Assembly (NCBI GenBank): GCA_902563305.1
Contig: CACEWP010000001.1
Span: 271,886-335,885, forward strand
DNA from: an uncultured Alphaproteobacteria bacterium
Lineage (GTDB): Bacteria; Pseudomonadota; Alphaproteobacteria; Methylaequorales; Methylaequoraceae
Direction: 5' to 3'
Length of the DNA stretch: 64,000 nt
Shown: positions 52,937 to 62,298 of the stretch, piece by piece
How the letters are laid out: each line of letters starts with the position of its first letter
How positions within the stretch are numbered: position 1 is the stretch's first letter
Program-made: the position numbers and the translations under genes
Notes under the pieces: model-generated
The model's database searches: none
What the model saw: the letters and a program-made list of their open reading frames with translations, nothing else
Told to the model about the DNA's origin: nothing

Positions 52937-53647
52937 TTATGAGTTTGAAACTGAGAAAATATAATTTATTTTAGTATTATTTGAATATCTCCATTTATTT
53001 TTAAAAGGGTTATATAGAACTCCTTTTATTTGAAAATCATGAAAATTATTTTGTAAAAATAATTTTTTAAGATGGTTTGGTCGTAAAAGTTTTCTCCATT
53101 CATGGGTCCCCTTAGGAACAAGTTTTAAGATATTTTCAGCAACAAGAAGAGCAAGAAAGTATGAACTTAAAGATTTATTTATAGTCGACCCAAAAAAGTA
53201 TCCATTTTTTGTAAGGAGTTTTTGAGATAAAGAAATTACATTTGCAACATCATCAACGTGTTCTAGAACTTCCATACAAGTAATAATATCAAATTTTTCA
53301 TTTTTAATTTGTTCCAACTCTAAATTTTTATAAGTTATTTTTAAGTTTTTTTCATTTGCATGATTTTTTGCAACTCTTATTGCCTTCTCATTTGTATCAA
53401 TTCCAGTAACAATTGCACCCAACCTTGTCAGAGGTTCACATAATATTCCTCCACCACAACCAATGTCTAAAATTCTTAAATTTTTTAATGAACTTTTGGC
53501 TATTTTATTTTTAATAAAATTTAGGCGAATTAAGTTGTAAGAGTGAAGAGCTCTAAAGCTTCCTTCTTCGTCCCACCACTCATTTGATAATTTATCAAAA
53601 AAACTTAATGTTTTAGCATCAGTACTTTTAAAATTTTTACTTTTCAT
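52937..53647 (-). CDS. ubiG: ubiquinone biosynthesis O-methyltransferase UbiG
   Basis: Methylates both hydroxyls formed in ubiquinone synthesis. The 236-residue protein has FFDKLSNEWWDEEGSFRALHSYN (family N-terminus), the SAM motif ILDIGCGGGILCEPLTRLGA (about 63-82), TGIDTNEKAI, ITCMEVLEHVDD and the C-terminal VPKGTHEWRKLLRPNHLKKL. It is divergent from lysC (55 bp). Confidence 0.96.
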   Translation of the reverse strand: MKSKNFKSTDAKTLSFFDKLSNEWWDEEGSFRALHSYNLIRLNFIKNKIAKSSLKNLRILDIGCGGGILCEPLTRLGAIVTGIDTNEKAIRVAKNHANEKNLKITYKNLELEQIKNEKFDIITCMEVLEHVDDVANVISLSQKLLTKNGYFFGSTINKSLSSYFLALLVAENILKLVPKGTHEWRKLLRPNHLKKLFLQNNFHDFQIKGVLYNPFKNKWRYSNNTKINYIFSVSNS

Positions 53648-53702
53648 TTTATATTAATTACATATGGTAGTATTTAAATTTTTTATTACAAAATAATTTT
53701 AT

Positions 53703-54917
53703 ATGTCAATACATGTAATGAAATTCGGTGGTACTTCAGTTGCTAATTTATCAAGGATAAAAAATGTTGTTCAAATAGTAGAAAATAAAATTTATAGACA
53801 TTCGGAGAGGATAATATTAGTTGTATCGGCTATGAGCGGTGTAACGAATAAACTTGTTGAAGAATATAAAAGAATTAATAAAGATATTTCTACTCCTGAA
53901 TACGATGCGATTGTATCCACTGGAGAACAATGTTCTTCAGCATTGATAAGTTCGATGTTAAATGAAAAAAAAATTAGTTCTAGATCAATTCTGGGTTGGC
54001 AATTACCTATTCTAACTGATAGTAATCATAGTAAAGCTAGGATTTTACAAATAGATACAAGATCATTCAAAAAATATTTAGAGGATTATAAAGTTTTAGT
54101 TGTAGCTGGTTTTCAGGGGGTTTCAAAACAAAACAGAATAACAACTCTTGGAAGAGGTGGTTCCGACACGAGTGCGGTAGCAATTGCATGTTCCATGGGC
54201 CTTGACAGTTGTGAAATTTACACAGATGTAGAAGGAATTTTTACATCTGATCCAAGAGTAGTAAAAGATGCAAATAAAATAAATTCGATTACATATGAAG
54301 AAATTTTAGAATTAGCATCTTTGGGTTCAAAAGTTTTACATCCAAGATCAGTTGAATTAGCCATGAAATATGGTATTAGAATTCATGTTAGAAGTTCTTT
54401 TGAGAAAAAAATTGGTACAATGGTTATAAAAGAAGAAAGTAAAATTGAGAGAGAAATAGTAACTGGTATCACTTCCTCAGAAAAAGATGCAAAGATTACA
54501 TTAAAAGGAATCCCAGATAAACCTGGAATTGCTGCCAAAATTTTTAGTATCTTAGCTCGAAATAATATTAATGTAGACATGATTGTGCAAAACATAACTG
54601 ATGATGGCAAATTTGCTAGTTTAACTTTTACTGTTCCTGAGGATGACGAGAAAAAAGCTGTAAAGGAGATAAAAAACTCTAATATAAAATTTAAAAATAT
54701 TCACTCAAATAGCTCTATTTGTAAAATATCAATTGTTGGTGTAGGGATGCGAAGCAATGTGGGCGTTGCTCAAAAGATGTTTGAAACACTTGCGGATATG
54801 AACATAAATATTCAAGTTATCTCAACTTCGGAAATTAAAATTAGCGTTTTAATTGATCTTCCTAATAAGAAAAAAGCTCTTAATGCACTTCATGACGCTT
54901 ATAAGCTTAGCAAGTAA
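53703..54917 (+). CDS. lysC: aspartate kinase
   Basis: Phosphorylates aspartate, entry to lysine, threonine and methionine synthesis. The 404-residue protein has KFGGTSVANLSRI (6-18 region), VSAMSGVTNKL, the TLGRGGSDTSAVAIA catalytic loop and EIYTDVEGIFTSDPR, then two C-terminal ACT domains (KGIPDKPGIAAKIF and SIVGVGMRSNVGVAQKMF) for feedback control. A short alternative beta-subunit start may exist internally, not assessed. It is followed by an oxidoreductase gene after five bases. Confidence 0.96.
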   Translation: MSIHVMKFGGTSVANLSRIKNVVQIVENKIYRHSERIILVVSAMSGVTNKLVEEYKRINKDISTPEYDAIVSTGEQCSSALISSMLNEKKISSRSILGWQLPILTDSNHSKARILQIDTRSFKKYLEDYKVLVVAGFQGVSKQNRITTLGRGGSDTSAVAIACSMGLDSCEIYTDVEGIFTSDPRVVKDANKINSITYEEILELASLGSKVLHPRSVELAMKYGIRIHVRSSFEKKIGTMVIKEESKIEREIVTGITSSEKDAKITLKGIPDKPGIAAKIFSILARNNINVDMIVQNITDDGKFASLTFTVPEDDEKKAVKEIKNSNIKFKNIHSNSSICKISIVGVGMRSNVGVAQKMFETLADMNINIQVISTSEIKISVLIDLPNKKKALNALHDAYKLSK

Positions 54918-54922
54918 AAATT

Positions 54923-55936
54923 ATGAATAAAAAACTAAAAAAATTATTTACCAAAGGATCAGAGTTTTTAGGTGTGAAATACCCTATAATGGGTGGTGCA
55001 ATGACTTGGATATCTGAGAGTAATCTTGTTTCTGCAACGAGTAATGCGGGGGGGTTCGGTGTCATAGCAGCTGGCTCAATGAACAAAAAAAAGCTTGAGC
55101 AAGAAATAATTAAAACAAGGTCAAAAACCTCAAAACCTTTTGGAGTAAATTTAATTTTATTACATCCTGAAATAGAAGATTTAATTGATGTTTGTTTAGA
55201 ACTAGAGGTTCAACTTGTTGTTTTTGCTGGAGGCTTTCCAAAAAAGAGACATGTTGAGAAATTTAAATATAAAAATATTAAAACAATGTGTTTTGCTACA
55301 ACATCTTCAATTGCACAAAAAATGTTAGATTATGGAGTTGATGGTCTTATACTTGAGGGCAATGAGGCAGGAGGTCATATTGGTCCAGTTTCAATAAATG
55401 TGTTAGTACAAGAAATTCTTCCAAAATTTCTTGATATACCAATTTTTGTAGCTGGTGGAATTGGAAGAGGAGAAATATTTCTAAAGTATCTTGAGTTAGG
55501 TGCCGCCGGATGCCAGATTGGAACAAAACTTGTTTGTAGTAATGAATCTATAGCGCATAAGAATTTTAAAGAAATATTTATAAAATCTGAAGCAAGGAAT
55601 TGTCAAATATCTGTTAGATTAGACAAAAGATTTCCAGTAATTCCAGTCAGAGCAATTGAAAATAAGGCATCAAAAGAATTTATTGAAGAACAAAAAAAAG
55701 TTATAAAATTACTTGATAAAAATGGAATATCATTGAAAGATGCTCAATTAAAAATAGAGCATTTTTGGGCAGGGTCTTTGAGAAAAGCCGTAATTGATGG
55801 TGATATTGAGAATGGTTCACTTATGGCAGGCCAGAGTGTAAGTTTAGTAAAAAATATGCAATCAGTAGAAAATATACTTAGAGAATTAGTCTTACAAGCT
55901 GACAAACAAATACAAAACGAAGAAAAGGTTTTATAG
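54923..55936 (+). CDS. NAD(P)H-dependent flavin oxidoreductase / nitronate monooxygenase family
   Basis: FMN TIM-barrel protein of 337 residues. Family features are VKYPIMGGAMTWISESNLVSATSNAGGFGVIAAG at the start, PFGVNLILLHPE, the GVDGLILEGNEAGGHIGPV segment with the His of the nitronate monooxygenase group, and VAGGIGRGEIFLKYLELGAAGCQIGTKLVCSNES. The actual substrate is not predictable; in alphaproteobacteria the gene commonly follows lysC. The rodZ-like ATG directly follows its stop. Confidence 0.9.
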   Translation: MNKKLKKLFTKGSEFLGVKYPIMGGAMTWISESNLVSATSNAGGFGVIAAGSMNKKKLEQEIIKTRSKTSKPFGVNLILLHPEIEDLIDVCLELEVQLVVFAGGFPKKRHVEKFKYKNIKTMCFATTSSIAQKMLDYGVDGLILEGNEAGGHIGPVSINVLVQEILPKFLDIPIFVAGGIGRGEIFLKYLELGAAGCQIGTKLVCSNESIAHKNFKEIFIKSEARNCQISVRLDKRFPVIPVRAIENKASKEFIEEQKKVIKLLDKNGISLKDAQLKIEHFWAGSLRKAVIDGDIENGSLMAGQSVSLVKNMQSVENILRELVLQADKQIQNEEKVL

Positions 55937-56773
55937 ATGAATAATTCTGAAGAGCTTACTTTAAGTGAGCAGAAAACTAAAAACACGATATATAAAATAA
56001 TTGGGAGAAAAATATCTGAATCTAGGAAAAGCTCAAGAAGGAAATTTGAGGGAATCTCAAAGAAACTTAACATCAGTGTTGATATATTAAAAAATATTGA
56101 ATCAGGAGAAATTGAAAATATCGAAAAACAGATTCCAGTTACCGGTTTTATAAGAGCTTATGCGAAGATTACGAATACTGATATCTCTGAAGAATTAGAT
56201 AAGCTTCAGTCTAATTATATTGTAAGCGAAAAACCAAAAAGAATTTATTCACAAGTTCCATCAATAAAAGCAAGTAAAATATTCGTAGTCTTTTTGCTTT
56301 CCTTCAGTTTTTTGTTACTGGTGATTTATTTTTTAAACTCTAACAAGCAGAATAATTCAGAAATTAAACTAGAAGATAATACTTTTTCAGAAGAAGATTT
56401 TTTTAATGAGGATAATTACTCAGTAGATAAGTCAAAATTATCATCTGAATTAAAACTTGAAACAAATAATTATTCAAAACAAGTTGAAGAGGGTAAGAAT
56501 TTCTTTGAAATTATTTTTTTAGAAGAAACATGGATTGAGATATATAAAAACGATAAAACTCCTATTAAATCAGGATTATTTAACATTGGTGATAGACTGG
56601 ATTTTCAATTTGAAACAGTTGAAAGTGATTTTTTTATAAAGTCAGGAAATTTAGGTGGTTTCCAAATTTTTTTTAAAGATGAATTTTTTGCTCCATTCGG
56701 CTATTCTGGAGAAGTTAATAAAGGATTTTACCTTAAAGAAAAAATAAAAAAGATTAAAAGTATGAGGTTATGA
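55937..56773 (+). CDS. RodZ-like protein (HTH, membrane helix, DUF4115)
   Basis: A 278-residue protein with an N-terminal HTH_25 domain (about 18-88, IGRKISESRKSSRRKFEGIS, KKLNISVDILKNIESGE, PVTGFIRAYAKI), one membrane helix at about 113-132 (KIFVVFLLSFSFLLLVIYFL), an acidic Asn/Ser linker and a C-terminal DUF4115-like strand domain (FEIIFLEETWIEIYKND). This is the RodZ layout, a cytoskeletal link for MreB-driven shape. It precedes ispG, as is common in proteobacteria. Confidence 0.88.
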   Translation: MNNSEELTLSEQKTKNTIYKIIGRKISESRKSSRRKFEGISKKLNISVDILKNIESGEIENIEKQIPVTGFIRAYAKITNTDISEELDKLQSNYIVSEKPKRIYSQVPSIKASKIFVVFLLSFSFLLLVIYFLNSNKQNNSEIKLEDNTFSEEDFFNEDNYSVDKSKLSSELKLETNNYSKQVEEGKNFFEIIFLEETWIEIYKNDKTPIKSGLFNIGDRLDFQFETVESDFFIKSGNLGGFQIFFKDEFFAPFGYSGEVNKGFYLKEKIKKIKSMRL

Positions 56774-56776
56774 AAT

Positions 56777-57874
56777 ATGAGCGTTAGGCCCTGGAGGGAT
56801 ATTCAGAGGAAGAAAACAAGAAAAATTAAGGTTGGTAATGTTGAAGTTGGAGGTGATTCACCTATATCGGTTCAATCCATGACTAATACGCTTACGACTG
56901 ATATTAAAGCTACAGTTAACCAAATAAAATCACTAGAGAATGTTGGAGCAGATCTAGTAAGAGTTTCATGTCCTGACGAAGAATCTAGTCTGTCCCTAAA
57001 AAAAATTGTCAAAGATGTTAATATTCCAATCGTCGCTGACATTCATTTTCATTACAAAAGAGCAATTGAAGCAGCTGAATCTGGAGCATCTTGTCTGAGA
57101 ATCAATCCAGGAAATATAGGTAATTCTGAACGAGTTAGGGAAGTTATTAAAGCAGCAAAAGACTACGGTTGCTCGATTAGAATAGGAGTTAACGCCGGAA
57201 GTCTAGAAAAAGAACTTCTTGAAAAGTACGGAGAACCTTGTCCAGAAGCAATGGTTGAGTCAGCTTTGAATCATGTGAAGATTCTTGAGGATAATGATTT
57301 TTTTGAATTTAAAATAAGTTGTAAGGCATCTGATGTATTTCTAGCTGTTGCTGCATACTATGGAATATCAGATGCTTGTGATTATCCAATTCATCTTGGT
57401 ATTACGGAAGCAGGTGGCATGATACCTGGAACAATAAAGTCATCAATTGGAATGGGATCTTTACTATGGGCAGGTATTGGAGATACCATTAGAGTTTCTT
57501 TATCTGCTGATCCTGTAGAGGAAATTAAGGTCGGTTTTAATATGCTGAAATCTTTAAATCTAAGACACAGGGGTGTAAATATAATCTCTTGCCCCTCATG
57601 CGCCAGACAAAATTTTAATGTAATTGGTACAGTAGGAGAATTGGAAAAAAGATTAGAACACATAACTACACCTATGACGCTCTCGGTAATTGGATGTGTG
57701 GTGAATGGTCCAGGCGAAGCGAAGGAAACTGATATTGGATTAACTGGAGGTAAGAATCATCAAATATATCTTGACGGGGAGAAACATCATATACTCAGAG
57801 AAGGTAATATGATAGATCATTTGGTCGAATTATGTGAAAAAAAGCAAAAAGAGTTGCTTCAAAAAAAAGTTTAG
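56777..57874 (+). CDS. ispG: 4-hydroxy-3-methylbut-2-en-1-yl diphosphate synthase IspG
   Basis: Iron-sulfur enzyme reducing MEcPP to HMBPP, the step before IspH. The 365-residue protein has [53 protein letters not shown] and the 4Fe-4S cysteines in [10 protein letters not shown] and CVVNGPGEA at the C-terminal end. It follows the rodZ-like gene by three bases. With dxs and ispH in the hopanoid locus, three of the MEP genes are within this window. Confidence 0.97.
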   Translation: MSVRPWRDIQRKKTRKIKVGNVEVGGDSPISVQSMTNTLTTDIKATVNQIKSLENVGADLVRVSCPDEESSLSLKKIVKDVNIPIVADIHFHYKRAIEAAESGASCLRINPGNIGNSERVREVIKAAKDYGCSIRIGVNAGSLEKELLEKYGEPCPEAMVESALNHVKILEDNDFFEFKISCKASDVFLAVAAYYGISDACDYPIHLGITEAGGMIPGTIKSSIGMGSLLWAGIGDTIRVSLSADPVEEIKVGFNMLKSLNLRHRGVNIISCPSCARQNFNVIGTVGELEKRLEHITTPMTLSVIGCVVNGPGEAKETDIGLTGGKNHQIYLDGEKHHILREGNMIDHLVELCEKKQKELLQKKV

Positions 57875-57878
57875 AAAA

Positions 57879-59126
57879 TTGCAAAAGGTAAGAACAGTAA
57901 AAGGAACTAAAGATCTTTTAGGGAAAGAAATCCTAATTCATAACTTTATAACTTCAAAATTCGAAAGATTATGTAAAGGTATGAATTTTCAACAAATTAC
58001 CACGCCTATACTCGAGAATTCCGAAATTTTTACCCGATCACTAGGTCTTAGCTCCGATATTGTTTCAAAAGAAATGTACAATTTTATTGACCAAGGAAAT
58101 GATAATTTAGTTCTTAGACCAGAAGGGACAGCAGCAATTGCAAGAGCAATCATAACCAATTCACTAGAACAAGATTTAAATAAATTCTTTTATTTTGGTC
58201 CAATGTTCAGAAGAGAGAGACCTCAGTCTGGAAGATCAAGACAATTTCACCAAGTCGGTGTAGAATATATTGGTTCAAAAAATCATTTAAGTGATGTTGA
58301 AGTTATTTTACTTGCCGAACAATTTTTAAAAGATTTAAAGATTAGAAAGAAACTAATTTTAGAGATAAATTCACTGGGAAACGAACAGAGTCGCCATAAT
58401 TATAATCTTAATTTAAAAAAATTTTTTGAAAAAAATTTATCCAAACTATCAGACATTAGCAAAAAGAGATTAAATAAAAACCCTTTGAGAATTTTAGATT
58501 CTAAAGAAAAGAAGGACCAAGATATTGTTCAAAGTGCACCTAACATCATCGATTATTTGGACGAAGAATCCAAACTTTTTTTTGAAGAACTTCTAAAATC
58601 TTTAGATAAACTAAAGATTGATTATAAAATAAATAGGTTCTTGGTGAGAGGATTAGACTATTATAATCATACTGCATTTGAATATATTACTAACGATAAA
58701 AAGAGTCAAAATACAGTTCTAGCTGGAGGGCGATATAATGGACTAATCAAAAATTTGGGGGGAAAGGACTTATCTGGTGTTGGATGGGCGGCAGGAATAG
58801 AAAGAATTCAAATTCAACTGGAAAAATTTGAAGAAACCAAGTTTAAAAAAGTCTGTATATTTTCTACTAATAGGAAATTAGATGTAGAAGTTTTAAAAAT
58901 GATAAGTAATCTTAAACTCAATGATACAATCCAGTTAAACTTTGTAAATGACGGTTCGCTAAAGAAAAAATTTGCTAAAGCAAATAAAATAGGTGCGTAT
59001 GGCTGCCTAATTTTTGGAGAAGATGAGTGGAAATCAAAACAAGTGATTTGGAAAGATTTTAATTCAGGTAATCAAAAACTAATTAACCTTCAAAAGGTAA
59101 ATGAATTTTTAAATAAAGACATTTAA
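57879..59126 (+). CDS. hisS: histidyl-tRNA synthetase
   Basis: Class II synthetase charging tRNA-His. I choose TTG 57879 (415 residues) because the GTG at 57834 overlaps ispG and adds a lysine-rich segment; the resulting LQKVRTVKGTKDLLGKE is the usual HisS N-terminus. Motifs present are FYFGPMFRRERPQSGRSRQFHQVGVE (motif 2), LVRGLDYYNHTAFEY and AGGRYNGLIKNLGG and GVGWAAGIERIQ (motif 3). The start has no clear ribosome-binding site, so the exact choice is uncertain. Confidence 0.92.
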   Translation: MQKVRTVKGTKDLLGKEILIHNFITSKFERLCKGMNFQQITTPILENSEIFTRSLGLSSDIVSKEMYNFIDQGNDNLVLRPEGTAAIARAIITNSLEQDLNKFFYFGPMFRRERPQSGRSRQFHQVGVEYIGSKNHLSDVEVILLAEQFLKDLKIRKKLILEINSLGNEQSRHNYNLNLKKFFEKNLSKLSDISKKRLNKNPLRILDSKEKKDQDIVQSAPNIIDYLDEESKLFFEELLKSLDKLKIDYKINRFLVRGLDYYNHTAFEYITNDKKSQNTVLAGGRYNGLIKNLGGKDLSGVGWAAGIERIQIQLEKFEETKFKKVCIFSTNRKLDVEVLKMISNLKLNDTIQLNFVNDGSLKKKFAKANKIGAYGCLIFGEDEWKSKQVIWKDFNSGNQKLINLQKVNEFLNKDI

Positions 59127-59136
59127 AAAATATAAA

Positions 59137-59808
59137 GTGAACGTTAAAAATAATAATTTTTCTTCTAAGCCCAAACAAATCTCTCAGGCTACACTTCAGA
59201 TTTTATTAAAAGTCTTTGGAGAACTAAATAAAGTAAATTTAATTGTGGCTAGTGATATGGAGCTACCAATCAATATTGCAAAAAACTTTGAAACTAGTGG
59301 GTTGAAACATTACGAAGTTTTTTTCAAACCAATAGACAAACTTTTTCCAGATACAAATAAGGATACATGCATAAAAAACAACCTAATATGCTTGCTGAAA
59401 GACTATGACATGATAATGATAGGTTATAAGAATCAGTTAAAATTAATTGATAAGGACCTGGTAAAAAAAATTTTATATCAGCGGAAGCAAAAACCTTTAT
59501 TTTTTGTAGACTGTGGTATACCTGGAAACATAAATATTAATGTTGGAAAAATTCCTAATTGTTTTTTATTTGACCTAAATGATTTGGAACAATTATATTC
59601 GTCATGGATTCAAAATAACTCGATTCATGAGGATGCAAATAGAGAACTATATGATATCGAACTTAAAAGTTTAATTGACTCTTTTTTTGATAAATTAAAT
59701 TTAAATCTTGAACAAAAATTAATTTTTGAAAAAAGAATTAATTCTTTGATTCAGAAAAATAATAATGAAATAAAATATAGCTTAATAAAGTTTTTGAAGA
59801 ACTTTTAG
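59137..59808 (+). CDS. degenerate glutamyl-tRNA reductase-like protein (HemA relic) upstream of prfA
   Basis: A 223-residue protein with no catalytic domain. The part from about 18 to 170 lines up by eye with the NADP-binding domain of glutamyl-tRNA reductase: KVFGELNKVNLIVASDM for the first strand (Rossmann glycines missing), DYDMIMIGYKN for the ADIVISSTA strand, and the clear match DLVKKILYQRKQKPLFFVD followed by CGIPGNININVGKIPNCFLF and DLNDLEQL. The following helix resembles the dimerisation domain start. Position between hisS and prfA-prmC recalls the hemA-prfA-prmC operon of other proteobacteria. It starts at GTG 59137 and cannot be an active reductase. Assignment is by eye, moderately secure. 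Confidence 0.65.
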   Translation: MNVKNNNFSSKPKQISQATLQILLKVFGELNKVNLIVASDMELPINIAKNFETSGLKHYEVFFKPIDKLFPDTNKDTCIKNNLICLLKDYDMIMIGYKNQLKLIDKDLVKKILYQRKQKPLFFVDCGIPGNININVGKIPNCFLFDLNDLEQLYSSWIQNNSIHEDANRELYDIELKSLIDSFFDKLNLNLEQKLIFEKRINSLIQKNNNEIKYSLIKFLKNF

Positions 59809-59811
59809 ATA

Positions 59812-60873
59812 ATGGATAAAAAAAAAATAGAAAATATTTTAGAGACATTCAAAGATCTTGAGAAGAAACTCAACAATATGAATAGTCAGGACTTTAATGA
59901 ATACGCTAAATTATCAAAGGAGTATTCTGATATGAAACCTTTAGTAGAAAAATCCAGTGAATTTATTAAGCTTCAAAATGAATTAGAAGATACGGAGGAG
60001 TTGGTCTCTGGTGATGACTTGGAAATTAGAAAAGAGGCTGAGGAAGAAAAAGAGAGGCTTAAGAAAAAAATTTTCAAACTAGAGGATGAATTAAAAATAA
60101 TGCTGATTCCAAAGGATGAATCAGATGAAAGAAATGCTATAGTAGAAATTCGTGCTGGAACGGGGGGGGAAGAGGCAGCTCTTTTTGCGTCAGATTTGTT
60201 AAGGATGTATTCAAAATTTTCTGAATTAAAAGGCTGGAAAATTGAGATTATGGATATTAGTCAGACTGATCATGATGGAGTTAAAGAGGTTATCTTAAAT
60301 ATTTCAGGAAAGGATGTTTTCGGAAATTTGAAATTTGAGTCAGGTACACATAGAGTTCAAAGAGTCCCCCAAACAGAATCAGGAGGCAGAGTGCATACTT
60401 CTGCTGCTACAGTTGCAGTTCTACCTGAAGCAAATGATGTTGATGTTGAGGTGCAAGACAAGGATTTGCGGATTGATATATATAGATCTAGTGGTCCTGG
60501 AGGGCAATCTGTTAATACAACTGATAGTGCTGTGAGAATTACCCATATACCCACAGGAATTGTTGCACAATGCCAAGATGAAAAGTCACAGCATAAAAAC
60601 AAAGCTAAAGCTCTAAAAGTTTTAAGGTCACGTATTTTTGAGGTTGAAACAAAAAAAAAAGAGGATGAGAGAGCACTTGATCGAAAAACTCAGGTAGGAA
60701 GTGGGGACAGATCTGAAAGGATAAGAACTTATAATTTTCCTCAAGGAAGAGTTACTGATCACAGAATTTCTTTGACATTGTACAAATTAGACCAAATTCT
60801 TAATGGCGAGTATTTAGATGATGTAATTTCAGGACTTATAACTGATTCAAACATGAAGAAACTTGCAGAGTAA
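59812..60873 (+). CDS. prfA: peptide chain release factor 1
   Basis: Releases peptides at UAA and UAG. The 353-residue protein has the GGQ motif at 230-232 in [20 protein letters not shown], the codon-recognition region around 180-190 containing the PxT-type element within [20 protein letters not shown], and the [18 protein letters not shown]-terminus. The start follows three bases after the relic gene. prmC, which methylates the GGQ glutamine, is next. Confidence 0.97.
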   Translation: MDKKKIENILETFKDLEKKLNNMNSQDFNEYAKLSKEYSDMKPLVEKSSEFIKLQNELEDTEELVSGDDLEIRKEAEEEKERLKKKIFKLEDELKIMLIPKDESDERNAIVEIRAGTGGEEAALFASDLLRMYSKFSELKGWKIEIMDISQTDHDGVKEVILNISGKDVFGNLKFESGTHRVQRVPQTESGGRVHTSAATVAVLPEANDVDVEVQDKDLRIDIYRSSGPGGQSVNTTDSAVRITHIPTGIVAQCQDEKSQHKNKAKALKVLRSRIFEVETKKKEDERALDRKTQVGSGDRSERIRTYNFPQGRVTDHRISLTLYKLDQILNGEYLDDVISGLITDSNMKKLAE

Positions 60874-60877
60874 ATTT

Positions 60878-61741
60878 ATGTATCAAACCCTGCAAAACTT
60901 AATTAAAGATTCACAGGAAATTCTTTCTAATTCTGGAATAAAAAACTCAAGATATGAAACATTTCTAATTACACATAAGTCTTTAAAAAAATCATATTTA
61001 GATATCTTAACAAATCCAGAAATAATTATTTCCAATAATCAAAGAGATTGTGTCATGAGAAATATTAAAAATAGATCTAAGGGAAAACCAATTTCTAAAA
61101 TATTTGGAATAAAGGAATTTTTTTCAAATGAATTTATTGTTAATGATAATGTTTTAGACCCCCGACCTGAGACCGAGTTATTGGTTGAAGTGGCAATAAA
61201 TCAATGTTTAAATATGAACAAACCTTCAATTTCAATTCTTGATTTGGGTGTGGGAAGTGGTTGTATAATTATTTCTATTCTAAGAGAATTGCCGAATATA
61301 AAATTTAGGGCTTTGGGGGTTGATGATAGTCATGCAGCACTTGAGGTTGCAAAAAAAAATGTTAAGAAGTTTAATTTTGAAAGATATTTAAAGATAAAAA
61401 AAAGCAATTGGTTTTCTTCGGTAAAAAGTAAATTTGATTTAATTGTTTTAAACCCTCCCTACATTAAAACTTCTGAAATTTATAATTTAGAAAAAGATGT
61501 ACGTATTTATGATCCACATTTAGCTTTAGATGGAGGTTCAAATGGTTTAAAAGCGTATGAAATAATTTCAAATAAAGCTAAATTTTTTTTAAATGATCGA
61601 GGAGTAATTATAATGGAAATCGGCTTTGGTCAATTAAATTCAGTAAAAAGAATTTTTAGAACGAAAGGGTTCACAACTATTTTAGAAGAAAAAGATTTAC
61701 AAGGTATAAATAGAGTTGTAGGATTTAAGTTTAAAAAATAA
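60878..61741 (+). CDS. prmC: release factor glutamine methyltransferase PrmC
   Basis: Methylates the GGQ glutamine of release factors. ATG 60878 gives 287 residues; a TTG at 60863 inside prfA is less likely. Key parts are PISKIFGIKEFFSNEF, VLDPRPETELLVE, the SAM motif ILDLGVGSGCIIIS (about 119-132) and the catalytic NPPY at 192-195. It is the classical partner of prfA. A weak stem-loop follows the stop. Confidence 0.95.
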   Translation: MYQTLQNLIKDSQEILSNSGIKNSRYETFLITHKSLKKSYLDILTNPEIIISNNQRDCVMRNIKNRSKGKPISKIFGIKEFFSNEFIVNDNVLDPRPETELLVEVAINQCLNMNKPSISILDLGVGSGCIIISILRELPNIKFRALGVDDSHAALEVAKKNVKKFNFERYLKIKKSNWFSSVKSKFDLIVLNPPYIKTSEIYNLEKDVRIYDPHLALDGGSNGLKAYEIISNKAKFFLNDRGVIIMEIGFGQLNSVKRIFRTKGFTTILEEKDLQGINRVVGFKFKK

Positions 61742-61812
61742 TTTGAAAGTATATAGTTAAAGTGCTAACTTTCATTTCATCAAAAATATTAACAATCCAA
61801 TTAACTTGAAAA

Positions 61813-62298
61813 TTGATAGAAAAAAAAAGACCTCGAAGAAGAAAACCGAGATTAAGCAAAAATAGACCATCCAATCAAATAAGAAATTTTGACTCGAGAT
61901 TACCCAATATTCCTAGGTCAAGAGGTGCTTTGGCTAAAGCATTAGAAAAGTATACAAGTTTGGCTCAAGATGCTTTTTCCAATGGAGATAGGATTGTTGC
62001 TGAAAGTTATTATCAGTATGCGGAGCATTATCAAAGAGTTTTAAATGAAACTGTTGATGAAAGTAAGTTGGAAAGATCAGATAATATAAAATCTCAAAAT
62101 GGCGTTGAAGTTAAACCAAGTAGAACACAAAGGGCTATGGAGGCTCAAAATCAACGAAATGGGAAAAATGGTGGCCAACAAACTTCGCAAAATGAAAACC
62201 AAAATATCAAAAAAGAGAACGAAACCATAAAGGAACAGCAAGGCGATAAAAAATTTACCAGTGATGGACTAGAAGCCTTAAAGCCATTCGAGGTCTAA
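61813..62298 (+). CDS. DUF4167 basic protein
   Basis: A 161-residue protein with a strongly basic N-terminus (KKRPRRRKPRLSKNRPSNQI) and the DUF4167 core RGALAKALEKYTSLAQDAFS followed by NGDRIVAESYYQYAEHYQRVLNE (about 39-80), then a low-complexity Gln/Asn/Glu tail. The family is confined to alphaproteobacteria and probably binds RNA or DNA; function unknown. The start is TTG 61813, the first possible start after an in-frame TGA. It follows prmC, its usual neighbour in this class. Confidence 0.88.
   Translation: MIEKKRPRRRKPRLSKNRPSNQIRNFDSRLPNIPRSRGALAKALEKYTSLAQDAFSNGDRIVAESYYQYAEHYQRVLNETVDESKLERSDNIKSQNGVEVKPSRTQRAMEAQNQRNGKNGGQQTSQNENQNIKKENETIKEQQGDKKFTSDGLEALKPFEV

Noticed and set aside
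61745-61773. Stem-loop after prmC (GAAAGT with ACTTTC, inner AGTTA with TAACT)
   Set aside because: Short, AT-rich, two competing pairings and no U-tract; too weak to call a terminator.
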